Shown here one piece after another: positions 9,568 through 17,983 of a stretch of 64,000 bases of DNA. Position 1 is the first letter of the stretch; each line of letters starts with the position of its first letter. The notes beneath the pieces are model-generated. The model searched no databases, had not been told where the DNA came from, and was given only the letters and a program-made list of their open reading frames with translations. The translations under genes and the position numbers were made by a program. Source of the DNA: Natranaeroarchaeum sulfidigenes (GTDB lineage Archaea > Halobacteriota > Halobacteria > Halobacteriales > Natronoarchaeaceae); the NCBI RefSeq assembly GCF_017094485.1, contig NZ_CP064786.1, positions 248,001 through 312,000 on the forward strand, in the 5' to 3' direction.

Positions 9568-10006
9568 CGTCGGCGTCCTCCTCGATCTCCGGCAGGACGA
9601 TCACCGGGAGATCGGTATCGGTGACCATCGAGACGGTCGTTTGCCCGGAGAGCAGCCGGGTCAGCAGACCGGCATTCCGGGGGAGAAACGCCACTGCCGT
9701 GGCATCGATCTCCTTGGCGTGTTCGACGACGGTCTCGACGATGTCTTCCCCATAGAGGATCTCGGTCGAGACCGACTCCGTCTGCTCGGCGAGTCGGTCG
9801 GCGACGAGGGTCGTGATTTCTCGACCCAGCTCCTCTCGCTGTTCGACCGACGCCTTGTCGGGTGCCCCGCCTGCCTTTTCGACAACGTGGACGACGGAGA
9901 CTGAGGTATCCGATTCGACGTACGGTGCTGCAGCCCTTGCTGTCGCTTTTGCATCCGCCTCGCTGGCGACAGGGAGAACTATCCGTTGAAGCAATGTCGA
10001 GGTCAT
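9560..10006 (-). CDS. Universal stress protein UspA family
   Basis: This 148-residue single-domain Usp has the N-terminal strand QRIVLPVASEADA and the C-terminal glycine loop region LLTRLLSGQTTVSMV, followed by the terminal strand LPVIVLPE. It is the first gene of a two-gene operon with the APC-Usp permease, which it overlaps by 8 nt. It probably acts as a soluble partner of the Usp domains of that permease. The glycine loop lacks the full G-2x-G-9x-G(S/T) spacing, so ATP binding is uncertain. Confidence 0.85.
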   Translation of the reverse strand: MTSTLLQRIVLPVASEADAKATARAAAPYVESDTSVSVVHVVEKAGGAPDKASVEQREELGREITTLVADRLAEQTESVSTEILYGEDIVETVVEHAKEIDATAVAFLPRNAGLLTRLLSGQTTVSMVTDTDLPVIVLPEIEEDADDE

Positions 10007-10284
10007 GTTGTTAGCACCATCCAGTCAGAGGCTGATGTTCAGGAGAACGGTTCCGCCAGCCGCATCGATCGCTGCTGTCGGACGGTCGTATCATTGTCGG
10101 AGTGGTGAATGGGGACCGCCATAAGTCATTCGCACTGCCGGGAGACTGGGTGTCTCTCACTCTCACCCCGGCGGTAAGTACAGCCTACTGCCTGCTGGAG
10201 GTCCGCGTTTTGGAGGGGTCCTCCCCGTCGCTGGACAGTGGCACTTACATATCCGTGGCTCACATCCAGTAGCGTGTTACGCCT
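10007..10284. other. Divergent intergenic region between uspA and trkH
   Basis: These 278 bp hold the promoters of the minus-strand UspA-permease operon and of trkH. A TATA-like CTTACATAT (10243-10251) precedes the trkH ATG by about 34 nt. No repeats or open coding frame of note were seen. Confidence 0.4.
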
Positions 10285-11787
10285 ATGAGGATTCGGGTAG
10301 ACTGGCGACAGAGCGTCGGACTCGCCGGGTCAGTGCTCCAATACCTCGCGATTCCGCTCGTCTTCCCGCTCGTGCTCGCGCTCTACTATCGTGAACCGAT
10401 CGCACCCTTCGTGGTGGCGATCGCCGTCACGCTCGTGCTCGGAACGGCGTTCGATCGATTCGAGAGCGACGGTGAGATCGGTCCGCGCGAAGCGTTTCTG
10501 ATGGTTTCGCTCAGCTGGGCGCTGGTTGCGCTCATCGGTGCGATCCCCTTTGTCGTCGCGGGGGTGGGGACGATCGCCCACCCGATCAACGCCGCCTTCG
10601 AGGCGATGAGCGGGTTGACGACGACCGGTGCGACCGTGCTGGAGGACTTCTCCGCGCACGATCGATCGATCCTCATGTGGCGACAGCTCATCCAGTGGAT
10701 CGGCGGGCTGGGTATTCTCGTTCTCGTCACGTCGATACTCTCGCAGCTCTCCGTCGGTGGGGCTCAGTTGATGGAGACCGAAACCCAGTACGACAATGTC
10801 GACAAGGTGACGCCACACATTCAGGACACCGCGCGCCTGATTCTGAAACTCTACGCCGGGCTGACCGCGGTGGCGATCGGCGTCCTCTATACGCTCGGAC
10901 TCTCGGGGCTCGCGCCGAACATGGACCTGTACAACGCCGTTGCGCACGCCTTTACAAGCGTCGCGACGGCCGGGTTCTCGCCCGAACCGCTCAGCATCGA
11001 GGCGTTTGCGCCGGTCGTCCAGTGGGCACTGATGCCGTTTATGTTCCTCGGCTCGACGAGTTTCGTCCTCATGTACTTCGTCCTGCGAGGGGACCTCAAT
11101 CGGCTCCGCGAAAGCGAGGAGTTCCGCTTCTATCTCGGGAGCGTACTCGTGGTAGCGGGGCTCGTCCTCGCCGTTCTTGCGGCGAACGGCAATCCGACCG
11201 GCGAGGGGACGCACGATCTGGTTCGCCAGTCCCTGTTCAACGTCGTTTCGATCATCACGACGACTGGCTACGCGAACGCTGACTTCACGCAGTGGTCGGC
11301 GTTCGCCCAGTACCTGCTCTTTCTCGCCATGTTTCTGGGCGGGATGGCCGGATCGACCACCTGCTCGATCAAATCGTTGCGCTGGCTGGTCGTATTCAAG
11401 GCCTTTCGACGCGACCTGTTCACGTCGGTCCATCCGGGCGCTGTTCGCCCGATCCGGCTGGGCGGCACGGCGATCGACGAGGAGACGATCCGGGACATCT
11501 ACTCGTACACGCTGGTCGCGGTGCTCGGCGTCTTCCTCGTCAGTGTCTTCGTCGCCGTCGACGGCGCACGCGCCGGTCTGGACGGCTTCGGTGCGTTCGA
11601 CGCCGTCGGTGCTGCGGCCTCGACCTTCCTCAACATAGGCCCCGCGTTCGGTCCGGCCGGACCGTATGGTAGTTACGACGTGTTGCCGATGTCGACCAAG
11701 GCGGCGATGGTCGTCTGGATGCTGGTCGGTCGAATCGAAATCATCCCCGTGATTGCGCTGCTTACGACCTCCTTCTGGCGGTCGTGA
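10285..11787 (+). CDS. trkH: Trk potassium transporter membrane subunit TrkH
   Basis: This potassium channel-like subunit of the Trk system has 500 residues with the fourfold M1-P-M2 repeat. The four selectivity-filter loops are visible as SGLTTTGATV, TSVATAGFSPEP, IITTTGYANADF and FLNIGPAFGP. Each carries the conserved glycine. It ends in the family-typical RIEIIPVIALL segment. Length and topology match the TrkH/KtrB family. TrkA, its NAD-responsive gate, is encoded upstream at 5960-7294. Potassium accumulation is the main salt-in osmotic strategy of haloarchaea, so this pair is probably central to growth. Confidence 0.94.
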   Translation: MRIRVDWRQSVGLAGSVLQYLAIPLVFPLVLALYYREPIAPFVVAIAVTLVLGTAFDRFESDGEIGPREAFLMVSLSWALVALIGAIPFVVAGVGTIAHPINAAFEAMSGLTTTGATVLEDFSAHDRSILMWRQLIQWIGGLGILVLVTSILSQLSVGGAQLMETETQYDNVDKVTPHIQDTARLILKLYAGLTAVAIGVLYTLGLSGLAPNMDLYNAVAHAFTSVATAGFSPEPLSIEAFAPVVQWALMPFMFLGSTSFVLMYFVLRGDLNRLRESEEFRFYLGSVLVVAGLVLAVLAANGNPTGEGTHDLVRQSLFNVVSIITTTGYANADFTQWSAFAQYLLFLAMFLGGMAGSTTCSIKSLRWLVVFKAFRRDLFTSVHPGAVRPIRLGGTAIDEETIRDIYSYTLVAVLGVFLVSVFVAVDGARAGLDGFGAFDAVGAAASTFLNIGPAFGPAGPYGSYDVLPMSTKAAMVVWMLVGRIEIIPVIALLTTSFWRS

Positions 11788-11830
11788 GCCGTGGTCGGTG
11801 GACTAAGGACAGGTCTGGACGTCCGTGACA

Positions 11831-11840
11831 CTTTTAATAT
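11831..11840 (+). promoter_or_regulatory. TATA-like box for the 65-residue acidic protein
   Basis: CTTTTAATAT is centred about 26 nt before the ATG at 11862, the spacing expected for a leaderless haloarchaeal transcript. No ribosome-binding site lies between. Confidence 0.55.
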
Positions 11841-11861
11841 CTTGGCGAATGCACTGACACT

Positions 11862-12059
11862 ATGGCTCGGTTACTCTGGGAGGTGTTTCGGTCGCTGTTT
11901 GGGGGTGATGACGAAGAAGAGGAGGAGTCCGGCTTTCGACCCTCCCCAATGGATCTGTCCGTCCGGTTTGCACACGGCGGTCCCGACTCCGAAGTCGATC
12001 GGGAAATTCACGAAATTAACGAACAGGCTCGTCAGCTCGAAGAACAGCGACCCGATTGA
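11862..12059 (+). CDS. Small acidic hypothetical protein, 65 residues
   Basis: This 65-residue protein has an amphipathic N terminus (ARLLWEVFRSLFG), an aspartate/glutamate run and a C-terminal charged helix. No family is recognised. The N-terminal helix could bind a membrane or partner. It is supported as a gene by its own well-placed TATA-like box (11831-11840), its strongly acidic composition and an ATG fitting a leaderless transcript. It lies between trkH and the membrane protein/XRE pair without obvious link to either. Confidence 0.65.
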   Translation: MARLLWEVFRSLFGGDDEEEEESGFRPSPMDLSVRFAHGGPDSEVDREIHEINEQARQLEEQRPD

Positions 12060-12153
12060 GGGTTGCCCGTAGAGCCTTCGATTCGTCTCGTTTTGACGGT
12101 TGAGATTCTCGTGTGGTGGGAGCGGCGACGCCCATACTGGTCGATCAGTAGGC

Positions 12154-12165
12154 GATATCTTTATC
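12154..12165 (+). promoter_or_regulatory. TATA-like box upstream of the tandem operator
   Basis: GATATCTTTATC lies about 50 nt before the ATG at 12212, so transcription would begin near 12185, between or within the two palindromes that follow. This gives a short leader. Confidence 0.45.
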
Positions 12166-12170
12166 TGGAT

Positions 12171-12203
12171 GTAAAGCATCCTTTACTGTAAAGGGTGTTT
12201 TAC
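12171..12203. promoter_or_regulatory. Tandem palindromic operator upstream of the membrane protein/XRE pair
   Basis: Two 16-bp inverted repeats stand side by side with a 1-bp gap. The first is GTAAAG-CATC-CTTTAC (12171-12186, perfect). The second is GTAAAG-GGTG-TTTTAC (12188-12203, one mismatch). Their centres are 17 bp apart, about one and a half helical turns. They sit 9 nt before the start codon of the operon that encodes an XRE-type regulator, and autoregulation by that protein is the obvious inference. Confidence 0.7.
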
Positions 12204-12211
12204 ACTACATC

Positions 12212-12649
12212 ATGACCGAAGACCTCACCGCAAGCGGACGAGTCGAGACCCGAGAACAGTACAGCGAATGGATCAACCGATCGGTCGGGGCTGGTGTCGC
12301 CAGTGTCTTCGTTGCGACAGCTGTCTGGATGGTCACCGCCGAACCGCTGGTGCTTTACGCCGGGCTGGGGCTGTACTGGCTCGGCTGTCTGGGGATGGCG
12401 ATCGGCTACTGGCGCTCGCCGGTCTCCATCCCGGACGAGCTTGAGCGACAGATCGAACGGGAGGCCAGTACGACGACCCTGCTGGTCGTGGTCGTCGTCA
12501 CCATCGTCGGGCTCCCGGCGGAAGTCGTGCTCAACGCGACTGGTATCTACACCGCACCTGCTGCCCTCCGGGGCGCGATCTGGGGCTATATGGCGTTGAT
12601 TCTGGTGTACATCGCCGCCCAGTGGTTCACTGAGCGACAGTACACATGA
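12212..12649 (+). CDS. Four-helix membrane protein paired with XRE regulator (DUF2178-like)
   Basis: This 145-residue protein has four predicted membrane helices (about residues 27-43, 47-67, 86-106 and 118-140). A short cytoplasmic loop with IPDELERQIEREA lies between helices 2 and 3. The layout resembles DUF2178-type proteins, which are typically encoded next to a small XRE repressor. The stop codon overlaps the ATG of that regulator by 4 nt (ATGA). The membrane protein could sense a signal and sequester or release the regulator, but that is inference. Transcription starts at a promoter with a tandem operator (12171-12203). Confidence 0.8.
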   Translation: MTEDLTASGRVETREQYSEWINRSVGAGVASVFVATAVWMVTAEPLVLYAGLGLYWLGCLGMAIGYWRSPVSIPDELERQIEREASTTTLLVVVVVTIVGLPAEVVLNATGIYTAPAALRGAIWGYMALILVYIAAQWFTERQYT

Positions 12650-12855
12650 AAAACGCGATCGACAGCTACCGCGAGCGAGAGGGGCTGAGCCAGGGCGAAC
12701 TCGCCACGGCTGTCGGCGTCTCCCGACAGACGATCAACGCCATCGAACGGGAGCGCTACGATCCCTCGCTCGAACTGGCATTCAAGCTTGCGGCCTACTT
12801 CGACTGTGAGGTCGAGGACCTGTTCTCGCCGGAGATCGAGCCCCTGGGAGAATAG
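12646..12855 (+). CDS. XRE-family helix-turn-helix transcriptional regulator
   Basis: This 69-residue protein is one HTH_3 domain and little else. The helix-turn-helix is LSQGELATAVGVSRQTINAIE, followed by the family-typical YDPSLELAFKLAAYFDCEVEDLF. Small stand-alone regulators of this kind (YozG/Cro-like) bind palindromic operators as dimers. The tandem 16-bp palindromes 440 bp upstream, before its operon, are the natural candidate target. It is translationally coupled to the membrane protein. Confidence 0.93.
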   Translation: MKNAIDSYREREGLSQGELATAVGVSRQTINAIERERYDPSLELAFKLAAYFDCEVEDLFSPEIEPLGE

Positions 12856-12883
12856 CCGGATCGCTCGACTCCAGCGAGAAAGG

Positions 12884-12889
12884 CTTTAC
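12884..12889 (+). promoter_or_regulatory. TATA-like box for srp54
   Basis: CTTTAC stands 26-31 nt before the ATG at 12915, consistent with a leaderless transcript for the SRP54 gene. Confidence 0.45.
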
Positions 12890-12914
12890 CGACTGGCTCG
12901 CGTACACCGGATAA

Positions 12915-14309
12915 ATGGTACTCGACGATCTCGGCACGTCCCTGCGCGGGACGCTCGACAAACTACAGGGGAAGACACGCATCACGGAGGAAGACGTCGA
13001 GGACGTCGTCCGCGAGATCCAGCGCTCGCTGATCCAGGCCGACGTCGACATCTCGCTCGTTCAGGATCTGTCCGACAGTATCGAGACGCGCGCACTCGAC
13101 GAGGATCCGCCGGCGGGCACGTCGGCACGCGATCACGTCCTCAAGATCGTCTACGAGGAGATGGTCGCGCTGGTGGGCGAGAGTACGGAACTCCCGCTCG
13201 AAGAGCAGACGATCATGCTCGCCGGGCTGCAGGGATCGGGGAAGACGACTTCCGCGGCGAAGATGGCGTGGTGGTTCTCGAAGAAGGGCCTGCGCCCCGC
13301 CGTCATCCAGACTGATACGTTCCGCCCCGGCGCATACGATCAGGCAAAGCAGATGGCCGGGCGGGCGGAAGTCGAGTTCTACGGCGACCCGGACGTCGAC
13401 GATCCGGTCCAGATCGCCCGCGAGGGGCTCGAAGCGACGAGCGACGCGGACGTACACATCGTGGACACGGCTGGTCGCCACGCCCTCGAAGACGACCTGA
13501 TCGACGAGATCGAGCAGATCGAGGAGGTCGTCGATCCCGACCGGAACCTGCTCGTGCTCGACGCGGCGATCGGGCAGGGCGCAAAGGAACAGGCCCAGCA
13601 GTTCGACGAGTCGATCGGCATCGACGGCGTGATGATCACCAAACTCGACGGGACGGCGAAAGGCGGTGGGGCGCTCACCGCCGTCGATCAGACCGACTCC
13701 TCGATCGCCTTCCTCGGGACCGGCGAGGAGGTCGGCGACGTCGAACGCTTCGAGCCCAGCGGCTTCATCTCCCGGCTGCTCGGGATGGGCGACCTCAAAC
13801 AGCTCGCCGAGCGCGTCGAGCGCGCGATGGAGGAAACAGGGCTGGAAGACGACGACTGGGACCCCGAGGACATGCTGCAGGGCTCCTTTACCCTCAAGGA
13901 CATGCAAAAGCAGATGGAGGCGATGAACAACATGGGGCCCCTCGATCAGGTGATGGACATGATCCCCGGCATGGGCGGCGGGATGATGGACCAGCTGCCC
14001 GACGACGCGATGGACGTCACGCAGGACCGGATGCGGGATTTCGACGTCGTGATGGACTCGATGACGGAGGCGGAGCTAGAGCATCCCCGTGCGATCGGCG
14101 CGAGCCAGATCGAGCGGATCGCCCGCGGCAGCGGGAAGCCCGAAGAGCGCGTTCGCGAACTGCTCCAGCAACACAAGATGATGGAACAGACGATCAAGCA
14201 GTTCCAGGGGATGGGCGATGGCGACATGCAGCGGATGATGAAGAAGATGCAACAGCAGGGCGGCGGTGGCGGGATGGGCGGCCTCGGCGGCGACGGCGGC
14301 CCGTTCTGA
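12915..14309 (+). CDS. srp54: Signal recognition particle protein SRP54
   Basis: This 464-residue SRP GTPase binds signal sequences and 7S RNA. It has the N domain helical bundle, then the G domain with [39 protein letters not shown] and the closing [12 protein letters not shown]. The methionine-rich M domain runs from about residue 300, with [21 protein letters not shown] and the RNA-binding [12 protein letters not shown] helix. A glycine/methionine-rich tail closes the protein. The length is normal for archaeal SRP54. The receptor FtsY is encoded at the window start. Confidence 0.96.
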   Translation: MVLDDLGTSLRGTLDKLQGKTRITEEDVEDVVREIQRSLIQADVDISLVQDLSDSIETRALDEDPPAGTSARDHVLKIVYEEMVALVGESTELPLEEQTIMLAGLQGSGKTTSAAKMAWWFSKKGLRPAVIQTDTFRPGAYDQAKQMAGRAEVEFYGDPDVDDPVQIAREGLEATSDADVHIVDTAGRHALEDDLIDEIEQIEEVVDPDRNLLVLDAAIGQGAKEQAQQFDESIGIDGVMITKLDGTAKGGGALTAVDQTDSSIAFLGTGEEVGDVERFEPSGFISRLLGMGDLKQLAERVERAMEETGLEDDDWDPEDMLQGSFTLKDMQKQMEAMNNMGPLDQVMDMIPGMGGGMMDQLPDDAMDVTQDRMRDFDVVMDSMTEAELEHPRAIGASQIERIARGSGKPEERVRELLQQHKMMEQTIKQFQGMGDGDMQRMMKKMQQQGGGGGMGGLGGDGGPF

Positions 14310-14485
14310 CGGTTTAGTTCCTCTTAGATTTAACTTCGAGATCTGTAGCTATCTACTTCAATAGTTATAGTAAAACACTTCGACATTTGTAGTATAGAGA
14401 AAACGCCTACAACACTGGTCGCAAGTGACGATCAACCGCTCTCGACTTCGATCGACACCGGACTCAAAAACTGCGTTCCGACGCC

Positions 14486-17176
14486 TTACCCGGTATTCTT
14501 CATCCCGGCCGCGATCCCCTTGACCGTCAGGCGCAGGGTGCGTTCTTCCAGATCCGTGCGGTGAGTCTGGGAGAGCAGGTGCGTCTGGAGCAGGTTGAGC
14601 GGATCAACGTAGGGGTTCCGACGTTCGAGGCTCTTCTGGAGCCAGTCACGGTCGATCGGATCGTCCCGACCGGCGATCTCCAGTACCAGTTCCTGGGCTC
14701 GCTCGTGCTCCTCGGAGACGCGCGGGAAGAACCGTTCGCGGAGTTCGGGATCGGCGAGGTCGGCGTACTCGGCGGCGATGTCCAGGTCGGTCCGACCGAT
14801 CGCCATCGCGGCGTTGTCGAGCATCGACTGGAAGAACGGCCACTCGGCGTACATCTCCTGTAGTGTCTCGATGTCGCCGCCATCGTCGAGATAGGCGTCC
14901 ATCGCGGTCGCCAGCGAGTACCAGCCGGGGATAATACAGCGCGACTGGGTCCACGAGAACACCCACGGGATCGCACGCAGATCCTCGACTTTCCGCTCAC
15001 CGGAGCGGGAGGCCGGACGCGATCCGAGATTTAGGTTCTCGATAACGCCGATCGGCGTCGCCTGTCCGAAGTACTCTACGAAGCCCTCGGTGTTCAGCAG
15101 GTCACGGTATTCATCACGAGCCACGTCGGCCATCAGCCGCATTGCCTCGATCCACTCGTCTTCGACGTCCTCGTAGGGCTGCTGGAGCGAGCGTTTGCGG
15201 GCACGCAGCTGTGCGTTGAGCATCTGCTCGAGGTTACGTTCGGCGATGCGCGGGTTGGAGTACTTCTCGGCGATGGCCTCACCCTGCTCGGTGAATTTGA
15301 CCTGACCGGTCACCGTGCTGTTTGGCAGGGCCAGCAAGGCGTCGTTCATCGGGCCGCCGCCGCGGGAGATCGAGCCGCCACGACCGTGGAACAGCCGCAT
15401 CGTGACGTCGAAGTCGTCACAGATCTCACCGAGGCGGATCTGGTTTTCGTACAGCGACCAGTTGGCCGCGAGGAAGCCGTTCTCCTTGTTGGAGTCGGAG
15501 TACCCCAGCATGATCTCCTGGGTGTTGTCCCGTGCTTCGAGCGCCTTCGCGTAGGCCTCGTTCTCGAACAGCGTGCCCATGATCCGGCGCGCACCCGAGA
15601 GTGCGCTCTCGGTTTCCAGCAGCGGGACGATGTCGAGCCCACAGTGGCCGGGGAGATCGACCACGTCGGCCTGATCGGCGAGGAACAGGACTTCCAGCAC
15701 GTGGCTCGGCTCTTCGGTCATCGAGATGGCGTAGGTGTCGATCGCCTGGATGCCGTACTCCTCCTGCCACTCGGCGAGAGAGTCGAACCGCTCGAGCACG
15801 CGCGCGGCGGTATCGGAGACCCCTTCGACGTTCGAGACGTCGACGACCGACTCGTCCTGCAGGATCGATTCCGTAAGTAGCTCAACGCGCTCGTCTTCGT
15901 CCATCGATTCGTAATCGATCCCCTCGCGGGCGAGCGCCTCGGTGACGGTCTCGGTGTGTTGTTCCTGGTGGTCACGCAGGTCGAGACTGGCCAGCGTAAA
16001 GCCGAACGTGTCGACCTGACGGGCCAGTGGGTCGATGTACGCCTCGGCGACGGAGTCGGCACCGTTCGCACGGAGACTCTGTTCGATAACGGCCAGGTCC
16101 TCCGCCAGTTCGTCCTCGTCCTCGTAGCCGCCGGGACGAACATCGCCGACCCGGTTGAGCCGCTCGCGCATCAGCTTGAGCTTCTGGCGGTACGGCTCGT
16201 TTGGATAGCGCTCCTCGACTTCCTCGGTCAGGCCGGGCAGTCGCTCGCGATCGGCCGTGAGGGATTTCTCGAAGCGTTCTCCGACGGCGATTCGGGTGCC
16301 ATCCTGACTGAGTACCCGAGAGAGGCTCTTGAGCTGGTCGCGGTACCGATCGAGAACGACACGGCGCTGTCGTTCGAGCGTGTTCGTCGTCACCTCGGGG
16401 GTGACGAAGGGATTACCGTCGCGGTCACTGCCGGCCCACGAACGGAACTCGACGAGCTTTGGGATATCGATCTCCTCGCCGAGCTCATCCTCGAAGGCGT
16501 CTTCCAGTTCGTCGTAGACCTCGCCGACGATGTCGAACAGGGTGTTTTCGAGGTACCACTGGACGTTCCGGGCCTCGTCTTCCGGCTCGGGGCTTCGGTC
16601 TCTGACCTGTGGCGTCTGCCAGAGGCTCGTGACCTCTGCATCGATATCCCGCTCGACCTGCCCTTTTTCCTTGTTGGTGAGCCGTCGCTCGTCGAGCGTT
16701 TCGAGGTGGTTCGCCACCGAGCGGAGCTTCGATTTCACGGTCTTGCGCCGGGCCTCGGTCGGGTGTGCGGTGAAGGTCGGCTCGATGAGAACGTCATCGA
16801 GCACCTGTTCCAGCTCGTCGTCGTCCAGTTCGTCGAGCTCTTTGGCAGCCGTTTCGAGGCTGTCCTCGAGCGTTTCCTCGTGAGATGCGGTCCGGATCGC
16901 CCGGACGCGCTGGCGCTCCTCTGCGAGGTTGATTAGCTCGAAGTACGTGGTGAATGCGCGCGCAACGATGCTCTCGCGTTCGGGTGTCAACCCGTTTAGC
17001 TCCTCGTGAAGCGCTTCACGAGAGTCCAGTTCGCCGTCCCGATAGTCGATCGCGGACGTACGCAGCATCTCTACAGTCTCGAAGGCTTCCCGGGACGTCT
17101 GGTCTTCCAGTACGTCGCCGAGCAGTGCACCGAGTTCCCGCACGTCCTGTCGGACGTCCCTGTCGTGCAGTCGCAT
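14486..17176 (-). CDS. ppc: Phosphoenolpyruvate carboxylase
   Basis: This enzyme adds bicarbonate to phosphoenolpyruvate to give oxaloacetate, the anaplerotic supply of the citric acid cycle. The 896-residue protein is the bacterial-type enzyme. It carries the catalytic histidine motif FTAHPTEARR, GSDRDGNPFVT, GYSDSNKENGF, the FHGRGGSISRGGGP loop and the C-terminal MKNTG that completes the active site. A Shine-Dalgarno-like GGGAGGA (17189-17195, minus strand) lies 12 nt before the ATG. It is divergent from an Lrp/AsnC regulator, with a 15-bp palindrome between them, and next to the DabBA bicarbonate transporter genes. Together these suggest a regulated carbon-assimilation locus. Confidence 0.96.
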   Translation of the reverse strand: MRLHDRDVRQDVRELGALLGDVLEDQTSREAFETVEMLRTSAIDYRDGELDSREALHEELNGLTPERESIVARAFTTYFELINLAEERQRVRAIRTASHEETLEDSLETAAKELDELDDDELEQVLDDVLIEPTFTAHPTEARRKTVKSKLRSVANHLETLDERRLTNKEKGQVERDIDAEVTSLWQTPQVRDRSPEPEDEARNVQWYLENTLFDIVGEVYDELEDAFEDELGEEIDIPKLVEFRSWAGSDRDGNPFVTPEVTTNTLERQRRVVLDRYRDQLKSLSRVLSQDGTRIAVGERFEKSLTADRERLPGLTEEVEERYPNEPYRQKLKLMRERLNRVGDVRPGGYEDEDELAEDLAVIEQSLRANGADSVAEAYIDPLARQVDTFGFTLASLDLRDHQEQHTETVTEALAREGIDYESMDEDERVELLTESILQDESVVDVSNVEGVSDTAARVLERFDSLAEWQEEYGIQAIDTYAISMTEEPSHVLEVLFLADQADVVDLPGHCGLDIVPLLETESALSGARRIMGTLFENEAYAKALEARDNTQEIMLGYSDSNKENGFLAANWSLYENQIRLGEICDDFDVTMRLFHGRGGSISRGGGPMNDALLALPNSTVTGQVKFTEQGEAIAEKYSNPRIAERNLEQMLNAQLRARKRSLQQPYEDVEDEWIEAMRLMADVARDEYRDLLNTEGFVEYFGQATPIGVIENLNLGSRPASRSGERKVEDLRAIPWVFSWTQSRCIIPGWYSLATAMDAYLDDGGDIETLQEMYAEWPFFQSMLDNAAMAIGRTDLDIAAEYADLADPELRERFFPRVSEEHERAQELVLEIAGRDDPIDRDWLQKSLERRNPYVDPLNLLQTHLLSQTHRTDLEERTLRLTVKGIAAGMKNTG

Positions 17177-17263
17177 ATCTCACGAATATCCTCCCTGGGG
17201 TTAAAACGCTCCGGAACGGTGCGCCGTCGTGACGCGGCCAGAGAGCCAAAGTTCCATTGTGGA

Positions 17264-17278
17264 GTACGTACGACGTAC
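17264..17278. promoter_or_regulatory. 15-bp palindrome immediately upstream of the Lrp gene
   Basis: GTACGT-ACG-ACGTAC is a perfect inverted repeat with 6-bp arms, ending 4 nt before the ATG at 17283. It lies in the ppc/lrp divergent region, so it could mediate autoregulation of the Lrp protein, control of ppc, or both. If translation began at the upstream GTG (17229) the site would be inside the gene, which favours the ATG at 17283. Confidence 0.55.
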
Positions 17279-17282
17279 GGGC

Positions 17283-17762
17283 ATGGTGACCAACGATACC
17301 GATGACGTGGACAAGGCGATCATCCACGCACTGCAGGGGGACGCCCGAAATATGTCGTCTGGCGATATCGCCGAGCGAACTGGAGTGTCCGACAGTACTG
17401 TCCGCAAACGGATCCAGCGGCTCGAAAGCGAGGAGGTCATCAAAGGATATACCGCCGAAGTAGATTATCAGCGATCGGGGTTCCCACTGCGAATGCTGTT
17501 GTACTGTACCGCCCCGATTCCGGAGCGAGGGGAACACATCACGGAGATCCTCGATATCGATGGCGTCGTATCGGTGCAGGAACTGGTCACGGGTAGCGAG
17601 AATCTGCTGGTAACGGCTGTCGGAGAGTCGGACAGTGATATCACGCCAGTCGCTCAGGAACTCCTGGATATGGGACTAACCGTCACCGACGAGGTGCTCG
17701 TCAGGAGCCACGAGACGACGCCGTTCGAGGGATTCGAGACCGGGGGCGAACGGCAGGAGTAG
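17283..17762 (+). CDS. Lrp/AsnC-family transcriptional regulator
   Basis: This 159-residue protein has an N-terminal winged HTH of AsnC type (VDKAIIHALQGDARNMSSGDIAERTGVSDSTV… across residues 9-60). A C-terminal ligand-sensing (RAM-like) domain follows, with ILDIDGVVSVQELVTGSENLLV. The ATG at 17283 is chosen over an in-frame GTG at 17229 because the HTH then starts at normal distance and the palindrome stays intergenic. It lies between ppc (divergent) and dabBA (downstream, same strand), so those carbon genes are candidate targets. The effector is unknown. Confidence 0.9.
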   Translation: MVTNDTDDVDKAIIHALQGDARNMSSGDIAERTGVSDSTVRKRIQRLESEEVIKGYTAEVDYQRSGFPLRMLLYCTAPIPERGEHITEILDIDGVVSVQELVTGSENLLVTAVGESDSDITPVAQELLDMGLTVTDEVLVRSHETTPFEGFETGGERQE

Positions 17763-17896
17763 TTGTCTCGGGTGAGAAGACTGGATCGGTCTCGACGTCT
17801 CTGGCTCCGCTACGAGTGCCGTTCGACGACTGCCTCCGCCCCACGAACGTTATATTCCTTAAAGACCTTATTCAGAACGATTTGGTAGTATAGAAG

Positions 17897-17905
17897 GATT
17901 TAATA
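17897..17905 (+). promoter_or_regulatory. TATA-like box for dabBA
   Basis: GATTTAATA lies directly before the palindrome at 17907. Transcription would start near 17928, within or just before the second palindrome. Confidence 0.45.
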
Positions 17906-17906
17906 C

Positions 17907-17948
17907 ACGAACTGTTCGTATTGGGACACAGGTACGACCGATACCTGT
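17907..17948. promoter_or_regulatory. Two palindromes in the dabBA leader/promoter
   Basis: The first element is ACGAAC-T-GTTCGT (17907-17919, perfect 6-bp arms). The second is ACAGGTA-N7-TACCTGT (17928-17948, perfect 7-bp arms). They follow the TATA-like box and precede the dabB start. The first is placed where a repressor would block initiation. The second could be an operator or an RNA hairpin near the 5' end of the transcript. The neighbouring Lrp protein is a candidate binder. Confidence 0.6.
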
Positions 17949-17983
17949 CATCCACGGTCGGGAGGGGAGACCGATGATGACAG

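Noticed and set aside
10330-11433. Long minus-strand frame opposite trkH
   Set aside because: The trkH frame has all four filter motifs. The antisense product is Arg/Glu/His-rich with no recognisable fold.
17229-17282. GTG start extending the Lrp regulator by 18 residues
   Set aside because: The extension would cover a perfect palindrome that fits an operator, and the winged HTH begins at normal distance from the ATG at 17283.
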